64,000 nucleotides of DNA from Paraspadella gotoi. Lineage: Eukaryota; Chaetognatha. Shown here piece by piece: positions 1 through 14,205 of the stretch (position 1 is its first letter; every line of letters starts with the position of its first letter). The stretch spans positions 9,059,986-9,123,985 of the forward strand of contig CM119270.1 of NCBI GenBank assembly GCA_051294375.1. The letters run 5' to 3'. A program made the position numbers and the translations under genes. The notes under the pieces were generated by a model. The model saw only the letters and a list, made by a program, of their open reading frames with translations. It was not told the DNA's origin and did not search any database.

Positions 1-395
1 GAGGCAGAGAAAAAGTTTTTCGCGTAAAATCTAACAATTAGGAGTCGCGCAATGGGAGGCAAGAGTGGGCGCAATGATGGGCAAAAATATTGTGAGAAAG
101 GAAAGTGAACGTCGTGACTGTGAAAGCGTCAGGCGGACTGTACGTGTGGAGAGACTAGAAAGTAGAGCGGAGCCGAGTCTATGTTGGTTCTCTTGGTACA
201 ATGTTGAGAGAAGCATTCTGCTCAAGAGAGGGTTCACTGATGAGTGTGGACTGTGGAGGTAGGGGGTTAGGTTTTTAGGGGTTGTGGGAGTTGAAATGAA
301 TTGAAGGGGGAGAGGGATGAGGGAAACTCTGAGTCTGTCCTGATCGCGTCGTCTGAAAGAGAAATGAAGGACCATTAGACTCCAAAAGAAGGAAA

Positions 396-566
396 ATGGC
401 TCAGCGTGGAAAACCCTTAGACGAACCAGCGTTTAAAGAGGACCCAGTTTTCAATGGGCGCGCAGAGAAATGGCTCTTTTACGCCAAGAAGAGTAAATTT
501 AAATTGGCGCGTAAACTAATTACCTCATCAGAACTGAGAAAGGCAATCGGAGATTTTGATAATTAA
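396..566 (+). CDS. Small hypothetical ORF (56 aa)
   Basis: An ATG-initiated frame of 56 codons starting MAQRGKPLDEPAF and ending KAIGDFDN before TAA. The composition is mixed and not repeat-derived, rich in Lys/Arg with one Trp, which sets it apart from the microsatellite frames around it. No domain is recognised and no clear promoter or splice site supports it. It could be a chance ORF or a fragment of an exon. Confidence 0.15.
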   Translation: MAQRGKPLDEPAFKEDPVFNGRAEKWLFYAKKSKFKLARKLITSSELRKAIGDFDN

Positions 567-2555
567 TTCGGTGTTCCTGGGTGTATGAATGGATGAAAAA
601 GCTTTAAATCGTTTTGCATAAATAAATCGTGGATAAGAGAAATACTTAAGAAAAAGATGCTGTAACCCCCTCGGCCTTCACTTAAAAAAAAAAAAAGCAA
701 CCTCAATGACCAGTCAAAGTGCTGACAGTCAAAATGAAAGGAGTAATGACTTTTCCAAAAAAATTTTTGCCCACCTATTCTGGTCTGACTTGGACAAGGA
801 GTGTCTGATCTCCGGCTCCAGAAGCACCGGATCCGGCAGAAAAGCTTTCACTCTTTCGTAGTCGTCGTCGTCTTCGTCTTCATGGGCGTCCCCGGGTCCG
901 TGCCTCATCTGTATGCCCCAAGCGAAGACCGTGATCTTTTTATCCTACGAGTTCCCCCCCCTTTCGCCCCTCCTCCGCTCGGAGGGAAGGAGAGAGGAAT
1001 CGCTTCCCCTTCACGTAGTTAAGCCTCTGACTAATGCGATGAAATAACTCGGTTTCAATCGGCGTCGATCAAAAGACGATTGAATGGATTTATTGCGGGT
1101 AATGAGCCAAAATTCTTTTTTTTTTTTTTTTTTTTGATCACTGTAAATACGGTAAAGCATGTAAATTGAAATTTTCTTGACGATTGTCTATTCTATTTCC
1201 CAAAAGTCTAAACCAAATATATTTTTAAAAAATATGTCGCACGCCCGGTTAAATCTGAAACTTTCAACCTCCAAAATGCTCTTTTCCAAATCGAAAAAAA
1301 AAAAATGGGAAAAATTTTAAACCGATTAGGATGAAATTGGATAAACGCCCACAATTCCACAAAAATTTCGAAATGCGAAAAAAAAGGAAATAGTTTCACA
1401 AAACCTGTAGAAAAAAAAAACACCTAAAGTCAAGAAAACAAGAAATTTCGTGATTTGTTGTGTTTCTTGAAGCGCAAGTTAAATCTAAAACAACTTGATT
1501 TAAATCCACGTCACTTCTCAAACGATAAAAAGAGAGAGAAACCACGAACCCAGGATCCCAACCTCCCAAACTACAACGACAACAACAACCGACAGGATCT
1601 GCGGTTCGATTCGGACCGGATGAGCAGCGACGCGGAAAGAGAAAGGGTGGTGGGTGGGAAGTAGGGAGTGAGGGGTGGTGTTTATTGGCGGGTGGTCTTG
1701 TGGAAATAAATTCGGGCCGAAGAGATAGAGCGAAAACTGAAAAACATTGTTCTGCTGGCGAAAAAACCATTGAGAAATTGATTTTGTATTTCAACTTTCT
1801 ACATAAAACGATTTGCCCTGTTTGCCTTCGCCTTGTAAAACATGATCTTTATCTTTGTTGGTTTAGGACAGAAGTTGTCGATAATCGGACAGAGCTGCGA
1901 CAAGAATGTAGTATGTTTAAATATATCTAACGCAGTGACAAGTGAATCATAGAAATGAACAGAAATATGTCCAAATAAGGAAGTATAAGTCCAATTGAAG
2001 GCCCAAAGGGGTTAATCACAGAGAGGGCTCGCTCGGGAGAATAAGAATGAAGTGAAGGGACGAATTTTAACCTGGAGTCGCAAGCAGAATTAACATGACA
2101 GTGGCACCACAATTTAAATCTAGAGAATCGAATAGAACGAGGAGTGTGGTATACACGCTCGGAGCCACTGTCGTTGGTGTTTTTGGCCTCAAAATTACCC
2201 CTTTTACCCGTTCACCCCTTTTTACCCGCGGAACCATGAACGGACCGGGGGTAAAATCGCGTGACGAGTCCCTTTTCGAAAAACACATTGCGTCCCATTA
2301 ACTTGGGGATCCCCTAACCCTGTGAGGACGTTGGAATTGGGTAGAAAGGAGAGGAGGAGGAGGAGGTGAAGGAGGAGTGGGCGGTAGCCAGTGTGAAATT
2401 GTGAGAGGGTTAGAACGACAACGTCAATGGTATGACTGGCTAGAGGCGATTATTACAAGACAGATATAGAAAGAATCGAGTCTATAAGCCATAAAGAAAA
2501 TGGAAACTAGAAAACTTTTTATAGTTAGCAATTAATGAAGAGTTAGCGATAGAAC

Positions 2556-2705
2556 CATTCAACATAAGGAGTGCCGGAACTTTGCATCAGCCAGTAACCA
2601 CGGACCTTTGGGTTCGGAGGTGAATCACTTGCCTCCTGCACCAATGGCGGCTGATGAACGGTTGGTGGATTTTTGTCCACCAAACTAATATGGTTTATAA
2701 TTAGT
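2556..2705 (-). repeat. SINE-like dispersed repeat, copy 1
   Basis: Read on the minus strand, this stretch matches 53330-53535 on the plus strand. Shared blocks include CCAACCGTTCATCAGC, GGAGGCAAGT, CAACCCAAAGGTCCG-like and GAACGGTTCTATC-like segments. The central segment resembles a decayed tRNA-like head (A-box-like then B-box-like), so a tRNA-derived SINE is plausible. That origin is inference; the two-copy homology is seen directly. Confidence 0.5.
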
Positions 2706-2958
2706 CCATAAAGGATCAGCGTTTAAAGAAACGACGCGATGCTCTGGAAAAAGCTTTCCCGGTTATGGGAGACGCACTCGGTTCTATGCGATGAATGACT
2801 TTTTCGCTGCTTAACGAGTTTCCTTCACAAAATGGCAACGATAGAGGAAAAAGAAAGAACAAAAGAAAATAAGTGAGGGAGGGAAAATTGTTTCTTTTTT
2901 TTCGTAACAATTTATATGTTTTAGGAAAAGAAAAACAAATTGAAATAAAATATTTTGG

Positions 2959-2960
<2 letters not shown>

Positions 2961-3012
<52 letters not shown>
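2961..3012. repeat. (GA)n microsatellite
   Basis: About 26 uninterrupted GA dinucleotides, preceded by GGGG and followed by ATTAAAG. One of roughly twenty long GA/CT tracts in this window. Confidence 0.95.
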
Positions 3013-3015
<3 letters not shown>

Positions 3016-3620
3016 AAGACCCATGTTTCGGTTTGATGGAGGCCAAATACGTGAGCAGTTTCTCGAAGTAATGAGTTAGTGAACGAAAAAAAAAGTCAAA
3101 ATGGATTTTTGAAAAGTATGAATTAAAAAAAAATCAAACAAAATGAAAAAAAATGATAAAAACAGAAAATAAAATTAAAAAAAGATAATAATATGTGATT
3201 TTGAATTTCGAGGTTTTTATTCGTTTTCTTGATTTATTTTTCATTTGTCTTTGTCTTTGACTTTTCCCTCTTTTCCTCCCCAACGTAACTTGTTCCAAAA
3301 TGTCGTCGTTGTTGTTCTCGTCCTCCACGATTTGTCTTCGTTATCGTCGTCGTTGACTATTTTTAAATATTCTGTTTTCAATCTCTTGAACAAGATTCAA
3401 TCATGTTGCTATCTTCTTTCCAATTTTCCTCTCTTCCTTCCCTTCTCCTTCCCCCTCCCAAACACTTTAATATTATTATCTCTTTCCTCTTTCCTTCCCT
3501 TCTCCTTCCCCCTCCAAACTCCTCTTTAATATTATTATCTCTTTCCTCTTTCTTCCCTTTCTTCCCTTCTCCTTCCCTCTCCCAAACACTTTAATATTAT
3601 TATCTCTTCCCTTTCCACAG

Positions 3621-5341
3621 GACGGTCACGTGACTTTCGGGGAGTGGGTGGCGATGTGGGAGGAGTTTGGCGGCGAGGGACTCGCAGGTCAACAACCTTA
3701 AATGAATTATCTTCAATTTAGATCTTTCAATTTTGATAAATAGTTAACATGAAATTATTCTTAAATTAGATTTTCAATTTTGATAAATAGTTACATGAAA
3801 TTATCTTAAATTTAGATCTTTCAATTTTGATAAATAGTTAACATGAAATTATCTTAAATTTAGATTTTCAATTTTGATAAATAGTTAACATGAAATTATC
3901 TTAAATTTAGATCTTTGAATTTTGATAAATAGTTAACATGAAATTATCTTAAATTTAGATCTTTCATATTTTGATAAATAGTTAACATGAAATTATCTTA
4001 AATTTAGATCTTTGATTTTGATAAATAGTTAACATGAAATTATCTTAAATTTAGATCTTTCAATTTTGATAAATAGTTAACATGAAATTATCTTAAATTT
4101 AGATCTTTCAATTTTGAATAAATAGTTAACATGAAATTATCTTAAATTTATATCTTTGAGTTTTGATAAATAGTTAACAATAAATTTTCTGTAAAAATGA
4201 GATAAATTATCATTTGCCGTGTCAGGTACAGAATGCCCTAGCGAAAAAGTCACCGGACTGAATAAAGCAATAATTGCAAATATTTCAAACACCAGCGTGA
4301 ATAAGGAAATAATTATAAATAATCTAAACACCAGAGTGGCAAACGCGTTACATGGATCTCATGTTCAGCGTCAATGACAAAAGTGGAGACGGGATTATTG
4401 ACGTCGACGAATACACGCAGGTTCGTTTAGAAACATGTATGTATAAATTATTTATTCAAACACATTTAGAATAAAATTAATTAAGGAATTATTTTTTATT
4501 TATAATTTTTCTTTGGTATTTTTGTATTTTTTGTATTATTTTGTATTTTTTTGTATTTTTTTGTTTTTTTCTTTGTATTTTTTTGTATTTTTGTTTTTTT
4601 TGTATTTTTTTCTTGTTTTTTTTGTATTTTTGTTTTTCTATGTTTCTTATTTTCTATTTTTCTATTTTTTAATTTTTCTATTTTTTAATTTTTTAATTTT
4701 TTAATTTTTTAATTTTTCTTTTTTTCCTATTTTTTAAATTTTTCTATTTTTCTTTTTTTCCTGTATTTAGTGGAACCACAAATATATTATTAATATATAT
4801 ATACTTTTACTCTTAAGGTCTACTCAAACTATGGGATTTCAACACAAGACTGCCACCAATCTTACGCCAAGTTCTCTGCGGTAAACGAGAGAGAGAATGA
4901 GAAGGAGCAAAGAGAGAGAGAGAGATAGAGAGAAAAAACGTGAGAAAAGAAAGAGAATTGAAATGGTGTTATATAAAGATTCATCTTTCTACCTTTTGAA
5001 TCATGATGGTATGGCATCCGATTTATTTAAAACGGTTTAATGTGAAATAAAAAATTTTTAAACCCATTTTATGAAAATTTTAGAAACAATCTTAGTTATT
5101 TTCATTTTAAATTTTCTGTTAAATATTAAAAGTTTATGCGATTGGTTGATACCTTGTTTAATATCTAGTCTGTTTAACTTCTTACGTAATAGTAAATGAC
5201 ATTTCTCAATAAGTTTTCTCTTAATATGCACCCGTTTTGAAAACACGTCGTCTTGATGTCCTTAAGTGATTTTTCCAGACTTCGAAAATTATTCCCTTTG
5301 ACGAAAATCTTCCTAATTTCCTTTGATTCTTCCCTCCATTA

Positions 5342-5386
<45 letters not shown>

Positions 5387-8242
5387 TCTCTCTCTCTCTC
5401 TTTCTCTCAGTCGTTCCGGAAACTAATGAAATGGGATGGAACGAAAATCAATTTAACCTGAATTAAAGTGAAATTATAATCGTTATTTGAACAAAAGGAC
5501 AATCTAAGTCAGAGGGAAAAAATTCCTTGGTTTAACGTTTGAATTAAAAAAACAAAATCTTTAAAAAAGGAAACATCCCACGTTCGCCTCCTGGTGAGAG
5601 GAAATTTAAAATGGCGTCAAATGGTTTCTTTCGTTTCCTTCAACATTTTTTTTCCTCCTCATAGTTTCCTTTTCTTCGCTCAGTATTTTTTCTTTTCTTT
5701 TTCACGTCTTCATTCACTCCGTTCTCTCTCTCTATCTTTTTTTATCTATCTCTCTTATACAAATATTTAACTATATGTATCTCGAACTCTCGAACTTATT
5801 CATTTCTCTCTTCTTCCGCTCATCTCAGTTTTCCTCCTCATCCTATTCCTCTGGTTTAATGGTCGACTTTCCTCCCTCTCCCTTTTAGTTTTTTTTTTCT
5901 CCCTCTGAGTTTTATCTTTATTGTTCTTGTAATTTCTTTTGTCTTTACGAAAAGCCCGTCTGTATCATTAAATGATTAATGTATTTGATAAAGTAATTTC
6001 AAAACTTGAAAAGGCCACAAAATTATATAAAGATACAAAAATAAAAAAGATACAAAAATGAAATAAAGAATTGGTAACTAAATTAAATTCATAATTAAAC
6101 TACATTGCTCCACAAGTGTTTCCTCCCATCAATCCTAATTCTCCACTTTGGCATCCTTCTCGGCTTCTTCCACCATTTCGCCAATCTACTAATATTCATT
6201 TCTTCACCTTTTCTCATTCCAACCTATCCTTCCTCCTTCCACAATTTCCCACACCCCACTATCCTTCCTCCTTCCATAATTTCCCACACCCCACTATCCT
6301 TCCTCCTTCCACAATTTCCCACACCCCACTATCTTTTCTCATCTTTTTTATGTCTTTTTTTCCTCCTTTCTTTACGAAGGGAAATGGGGGAAGAGCGCCC
6401 TCGTTTGTATGCGCCGCCTCTCGGAACAAAGACTCCGACGTTGAGGACAAAGATTTCAAAAAGAAGCGGAAAAAAAAATTGGAATGAAATATCCGAATGA
6501 AGAGAAAGATAAAGACAGAATGAGCAGCGAGTCAAGCGAGAAATGAGACAAATACAACATGTTTTTTTTTTGAGTGTGTGTTCGTTCTCTGATAATCTGG
6601 TTACGCATACGTATTCCCAGAAAATGAGGCAAAAATACTACAAATTCGTCTCGTTGTTAAAGAGTTGAGTCTAGGCGCTTTTTTCTGTGAATTGTTATCC
6701 TTTCATAAAAAGCAAGTATGTAAATATTTTATAAATTAAGCCCAAGTTACTAGATTGACTAAAATGAGTATATAAAGTAAGAATGCAAAATTCGTTCAGA
6801 CGATTTAAAGTAACTTTAAATGAAAGAAAAAGACGACCAAAGAGAATCAAGAAGGCGAAACAGAGCGAGAGAAGAGAGTCACTGATTTCGTCGTGTTTCT
6901 TGGGGGAGAAAAAAGCGGATAAAAGAAGATTAAAACAAGAAACAGGTTCCCTCTAGAAGAAACAGTTACGGATTCCTTTTTTCCTTGGATTTCTTTCTTT
7001 TTTTTGTACTTTATTTTTGTTTTCTTTGGTTGTCTTTTAGTCTTTTAGTTTTACATAGACTAAAAATTTAGCTCTTTTCATTCTTCATGACAGACGAGAA
7101 CGACCTGAAATCTTGACGAGAGAGAGAGAGGAGGGGAGAGGAGAGTGCGAGAGAGTGAGACCAGAGAAGAGAGAGGAGGGGAGAGGAGAGTGCGAGAGAG
7201 TGAGACAGAGAGAGAGAGAGAGGGGAGAGGAGAGTGCGAGAGAGAGAGACAGAGAGAGAGGAGGGGAGAGGAGAGTGCGAGAGAGTGAGACAGAGAGAGA
7301 GGAGGGGAGAGGAGAGTGCGAGAGAGTGAGACAGAGAGAGAGGAGGAGGGGAGAGGAGGTGCGAGAGAGTGAGACAGAGAGAGAGAGGAGGGGAGAGGAG
7401 AGTGCGAGAGAATGATACAGAGAGAGAGAGGAGGGGAGAGGAGAGTGCGAGAGAGTGGGACAGAGAGAGAGATCGATTATCTCCATTAGTAAGACCAGAT
7501 CACTTCGGCGAACAACAAGAAATCGTCGAGTCTAAACCAGACATGAATTTTAGATAAAAAAACCCAAAAAATCCCGACCAGATTTCAGATGCCATATGCC
7601 ATCTGCCATCCACAAAGAATTTAACACCACCTTCACTAATAGCGAAAATAGGAACGTTTCAGAGAAATAACAAAAGAAGAAATGTTATATGTTATATATA
7701 TATGTTATAAGCAAGATATAATAATTATCTCGTCAGTGGAAAAAAATAAAAAGGGAAAATGTATACGTACTGTATATTAAAGTTTCTAAGGAAGCTAAGG
7801 TACAAAAAGTGAAGGTGAGGTATGTGAGGTATGGTATGTTCGTCAGTCGAAAACCTTGTGTTATATATGTTGCTTAAAAAGCAGAATTAAATCCCTCTTA
7901 AATTCAAGTAAAGAAATAAGTATCATTATTTAAAAACGGGAAAATAATTCAAAAAATTACAAATATAAAAATAGTCAAATTAAATAAAAAATGAATATAA
8001 AAAATAATAAAATATTAAAAAAAAATTAACAACGAAATAAAAAGATAAATAAAGTTTCAATTCCATTATTTTGCAGCCAAAGCTTTTTATCTTTTGTCAG
8101 TTCTAAGACGCCCCCAGGCGGCGACGGCTCCATCAATATCAATTATTTCCTAGAAAACACTGGCGCGATTAAATTCTGATGGAAAGGTTCGTCGATCAAT
8201 CCCTGGGGGCTGCTAGATTTTTTTGCCTATGCCATCTTTCTC

Positions 8243-8325
<83 letters not shown>

Positions 8326-9338
8326 ATCCTCTACTTATTTCAACCTTGATTTTATTCCATGTTCCTTTGGCCGACCTTCAATCACTCCCCGCATTCCTTC
8401 TCCTCTCCCTTCCCCGAGCTCTTCTCTTCCTTCCTGTCTTTCCTCAGCAAGAGTCCCACCTCCTCTCAAGGGTGACCTCTCTGGAGACAGAAAGAATTAG
8501 AGCATTGAGCCCCCCCTCCTCCTCCTCCTCCCCTTTTTTTCTTACGTTTCGCTTTTCGAGATTCGATTATCGGAATTGGCGGAAGCGGCGGCGAAATTAA
8601 GGGGAAGTCGGGAGAGGAGAGGAGAGGATCTCGATTACCGGATGTTGTGGAGAGCGATTGGAGCTGAATTTAAGACTTGAGAAGAATGGAAAAGAACAGA
8701 GAGAGAAGAAAGAGAAGAAAGGAGAAAGTTTTCTAGGGTAAAAGTGGAGAAAGTAGTGTAAAGAGAAGATAGAATAAAAGAAGCGCTTGTGGAAAGGAAG
8801 GAGCAGGAAATCGGAAAGCAGAAGGAAAAAAAGGTTTTCAATGTGAAAAAAAGAGGAATAAATGAATAAGAGAAGGTCAAATAAGGGCGAAGTGGGTCAT
8901 GTAGCTTTTAAATAAAGAAAGGAGGAAAGGAAAGAAAAAGACCTCGAAGGAAGATCCAGGATTATGTATGAATAATTGAAGTCAGAAATGAAAAGCGATG
9001 AGATCGGCCGAAAAGAAAAGAATGGACAAAGATTAAAAAAAAATTATTTATTAGTTAAGGTTTAAAATATTATTGAATAAAAGGACTGAGTATATTTGAA
9101 AGAAAATTAAATCTTTCGAACAAAACCAAAGTAACTTCAACATATCCAAGTCTTTGAATGATCAATTAATATAAACAATAAAATCGTAATCGTAATATAA
9201 TACGATTTTTCATCTTCGCAACCATTTTAGGCTGGACCCGTCGACCGCAAGCGATTCTCAGAACTTTGGACGCAATACTTCACCAGCAGCGATCCTAGCG
9301 ACGCGGGAAACTTCCTCTTCGGACCCATCCGGGCCTGA
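3621..9338 (+). CDS. Calexcitin-like / sarcoplasmic calcium-binding EF-hand protein, C-terminal exons (5' partial)
   Basis: Four exons are readable: 3621-3687, 4335-4420, 4818-4880 and 9231-9338. Splice phases agree (1 nt + 2 nt, 0, 0) with CAG or TAG acceptors and GT donors. Exon 1 gives an EF-hand second half and helix (DGHVTFGEWVAMWEEFGG). Exon 2 begins EWQTRYMDLMF and holds a canonical loop, DKSGDGIIDVDEY, with acidic residues at loop positions 1, 5 and 12 (positions 3 and 9 are Ser and Asp). Exon 3 is VYSNYGISTQDC. Exon 4 (DRKRFSELWTQYFTSSDP, then GNFLFGPIRA and stop) matches the C-terminus of calexcitin/SCP proteins, which end with a 'GNFLFG' block. These are cytosolic Ca2+ buffers or sensors of invertebrate muscle and neurons, normally about 185 residues. 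About 100 are present; the first EF-hand exons were not found. Intron 3 is 4.35 kb and microsatellite-rich. Confidence 0.85.
3697..4195 (+). repeat. 48-bp minisatellite, about 10 copies
   Basis: Tandem units of about 48 bp containing TTAGATCTTTCAATTTTGAT followed by AAATAGTTAACATGAAATTA. Small indels separate the copies and the last unit is decayed. The array fills most of the intron between the first two visible calexcitin-like exons. Confidence 0.9.
5346..5406. repeat. (CT)n microsatellite
   Basis: CT repeat broken by single TTT and CCC interruptions, in the long third intron of the calexcitin-like gene. Confidence 0.9.
7113..7475 (+). repeat. GA-rich minisatellite, about 41-45-bp unit, 8 copies
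   Basis: Each unit has a GAGGGGAGAGGAGAGTGCGA core followed by GAGAGTGAGACAGAGA and a variable GA tail. It is a higher-order repeat grown inside a GA tract. Both strands read through as low-complexity frames (Arg/Glu or Ser/Leu), which I do not regard as genes. It lies in the calexcitin-like intron. Confidence 0.9.
8236..8323. repeat. (CT)n microsatellite
   Basis: About 40 CT units in the third intron of the calexcitin-like gene. Confidence 0.95.
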
Positions 9339-9388
<50 letters not shown>

Positions 9389-10700
9389 GAGCTACTTTCT
9401 GCAGAAAAAAATAATCAATCCTAACTTTTTTTATATTACTTTAATATGCTTTTTCATTGCGATTCATCATCTTAATGACGCCTTTTTTTCGCATATCTAT
9501 TATCCTTAGAATTCTAGTTTTTCCTGCGGAATAGCTTTGGAGAAAAGACGAAAGTAGAATTTAAAGGCTTTCAAAACTTCCGAATAGGGAGATTTTATTT
9601 AAAATGCAATATTTTAAATTTTTTATTAAAAACACGTATATATTCTCGTTCATTTTATTATTTACAAATAAAATCGTCACTGCCTTTTATTAGTAAACTT
9701 TTATAGTTCATGAGTAAAAATAAAAGATTTTTCAAAAAAGGAGAAAGTAATATTTTAAAAGATTTTTCTCTAATAAATTTAAAACAAAATATCTTCTCTC
9801 AATAATGTTTGAAAAGTAAGATCACCGTTTAAATTTAAATAATATTAATTGTTCACCATTTTTTGTCTACAAATTAGCGCCCCGGTCTTTCCCAATACTT
9901 CTAAATCTTTAACAATGCATGTTTTTTTCATTATTTCCTCAGTTTGATATTCTAGATAATTATTGATGAATTTGTATTTACACTACTATTGATTTAACTT
10001 TACTCAACATTTAATTAAGTTTATGTGGAATTTGGTAGATCAAGTTTTCCTATCATATAATTTTTTTAAAGAAGCTGCTAAGTCAATTTTAAAAATAGTT
10101 TTTTATTTATATGTTTAAATATTACCCAATAATACATTAAGATAAAAAAAAAACAATAATTATTCGTAATAGAAATTAATATTTTTAACATCGTGCCGTA
10201 TTTTTTTCATAGATATAATTTTTTTTTCCAATTACAAATCGCCTGTATCCTTAAAAATGGATCCTGAACCATTTAGAATCTAGGACATTATTTTGTGTTA
10301 GTGACAGAACCGTAAATTGTAAATTGTAAATTGTTTATTTTTTTAAAGTAAAATATCTTTTCAAAAATGTTTGAAAAGAAAACGTTTTTTCTTAATTCTT
10401 TTGATTAACAAAGAAATAAATTTATTACAAGTTTTGATACGTTTTTGAAGGGTAGAGGCGTTTAAATAGGTATAATAATCTAATTTATACGTAATACTCT
10501 TTCTCTCCGCTATGTTGTAACTTCTTCTTGTTTATTTATATCATAACTCAAATAATTTTGTATCTTTTTGGGGCCATGTGAGTAATTATAATTCTAAAAT
10601 GACCATTCAACCCGGCGTTGATTTGAATCTAGATCCAAAAAGCCAGTTCCAAAACCGTCGTTTAACGACGCAGCTACAAAATGTTAAAATTTAAACGTGA
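9339..10700. other. 3' flank of the calexcitin-like gene, no gene seen
   Basis: A GA microsatellite (9339-9390) immediately follows the stop codon and must lie in the 3' UTR or flank. AATAAA-like signals occur within the next few hundred bases, but none can be singled out. The remainder is AT-rich and shows nothing recognisable. Confidence 0.5.
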
Positions 10701-10710
10701 AAATAACATT

Positions 10711-10995
10711 TAAAACTTAAGAAACGGCGACAAGACGTTCAAAGATGCGATCCCCGGGCGCGGTGTAGAAACGATCTCGGTCGACCGCATCAAACAGGGG
10801 GTCCAGGCCCCTGACCTGCCGCCGCTGACGCCGCGTGGTCGACCACCCAAGCGACCCCCGCCCGTACATCCGCCCCCACCGGCGACGCCCGCTATCATCC
10901 CAACCATGCGGCGTCAAACAAATCAAGTACCAGGCCTCCTCAACATCCATCTAACGAAGTTACAACCACCAGACAATAATGAGGACAATCAATAA
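10711..10995 (+). pseudogene. Ty3/gypsy polyprotein C-terminal remnant (integrase tail)
   Basis: The frame reads NGDKTFKDAIPGRG, then VETISVDRIK, then a Pro/Arg-rich tail ending in TAA at 10993-10995. The 'VSVDRLKPA'-type motif marks the C-terminal end of gypsy integrase, where the basic tail follows. An in-frame stop lies just upstream, and no reverse transcriptase or integrase core is visible to the left, so this is a 5'-truncated remnant. It is followed by a polypurine tract and LTR-like sequence in the right order. Confidence 0.65.
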
Positions 10996-11025
10996 CTCTC
11001 AGCCTTTTCCCCCTAATCGAAGTCT

Positions 11026-11320
11026 GGTGGGGGGATGTGTGGTCACAACAACACGCGGCCTTAGCAAATCTTTAATCTGATCAATCTTTCACTCGATCGC
11101 CGACCAGTCACCACGGTCATAAGTGACTCTCTCCCGGCTGTCCTCAGCTGGCTCCTTGTTAAGTTATTGTCTTCCGTTTTAGACTAAGCATTTTCACTTG
11201 TTGATTTTAGTATTCAAGGTTGGAGAATGAATCATTCTCGATCTGAACTCAGTCCCGTTTACTTGCCCCGTTTGCATTTAATTGATAATAAAATCTTCCC
11301 TAATAAAAAAGAGTTCTGAA
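11026..11320 (+). mobile_element. Gypsy remnant: polypurine tract plus 3' LTR
   Basis: The polypurine tract GGTGGGGGGA at about 11026-11035 is followed at once by TGTGTGGTCACAACA, which begins like an LTR. Downstream come a GC-richer segment and AATAAAATC-type poly(A) signals near 11290-11300. The order of integrase tail, PPT and LTR supports the call. The right end of the LTR is not defined because no second copy is in the window. Confidence 0.55.
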
Positions 11321-13328
<2,008 letters not shown>

Positions 13329-13887
13329 CTATCTAGGAAAAAAGTATATAACATAATTCATTTATTCAATAAAAAGTATACAAAACATGGGTAAAACATT
13401 CTCAATATTTGGTATCCCCTTCCTCGGAATTTATCTGGGTATGCTCTCATACAACAAATTGAGGTATGAAAGTTAAATATTTTTCCACATCTTTAACGCA
13501 ATTCTTTTCAGCCTTGATGTTGATGTTGAGCATCTTTCCCTATTTTCTGAGAGCTATAATAATATTTTTTTTTAACCAAAAATAGGTGCAAGGCCTTTAG
13601 CATTACCAAATAAAAAAAAAAATAACTAACTTTATTCGAAATAAAAACAAATAGCTAAATACCAAAAATGCTGGAAAACTAAATATGATTTTTTTCGACA
13701 TTTTTCATTGGAACTAATAATATTTTTTGCCTCTAACTTCTAAACGATTTGACCTATAAAAAAAAGAAAGCTACTGAAAGGAATTTCAATGTAGATTTGG
13801 AAACATTCTAATTTTTCAAATCAAATCAAACAAGTTTTCGAGTAGATATCCTTTATTAAAAATGTCATATACTTTTTTCCTAGATAG
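13329..13887 (+). mobile_element. Mariner/Tc1-type non-autonomous element with TA target duplication, copy 1
   Basis: Terminal inverted repeats begin CTATCTAGGAAAAAAGTATA at the left and are mirrored at the right end, followed by a few more matching bases. Both sides are flanked by TA, the target duplication typical of IS630/Tc1/mariner elements. The 559-bp element has no transposase-length ORF. Related copies lie at 34408-34932 (opposite orientation) and 63365-63972. Confidence 0.85.
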
Positions 13888-13889
13888 TA

Positions 13890-14130
13890 GGTCGACCAAG
13901 TCCGGTCGTAAGTAAGTTAGTTATTAATAGGTTACTTGTTAGTTACTTATCAGTTACTTATCCGCTTACTTATCGGTTTTAAGTCTCAAGGGACGACGTG
14001 AAAGATCTTAAGCGATCGAATCTCTCGTGATCGATGAAGTTGTGAAACCAGTAGTCCTTTTTAAGCCTAAAGAAAAAAAGAGTAACCTTCCATTTGGGGG
14101 AGACTTTACTTGGGGGAAATAGAGGAAGAG

Positions 14131-14205
<75 letters not shown>

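Larger units (their letters stand above)
1..3620. other. 5' region of the window, upstream of the first recognised exon
   Basis: No exon could be assigned with confidence here. The missing N-terminal exons of the calexcitin-like gene should lie in this stretch or further left. Visible content: a weak 56-codon ORF at 396-566, T- and A-runs, a SINE-like repeat at about 2556-2705, a (GA)n run at 2961-3012, and a pyrimidine-rich interval at 3400-3620 with three imperfect copies of a TTAATATTATTATCTCTT-type unit leading into the acceptor at 3620. Confidence 0.5.

Noticed and set aside
801-1022. Frame beginning VSDLRLQKHRIRQKSF as a possible N-terminal exon of the calexcitin-like gene
   Set aside because: Only a loose resemblance to the family's start; it lacks the EF-hand that should follow, starts with GTG and runs into low complexity.
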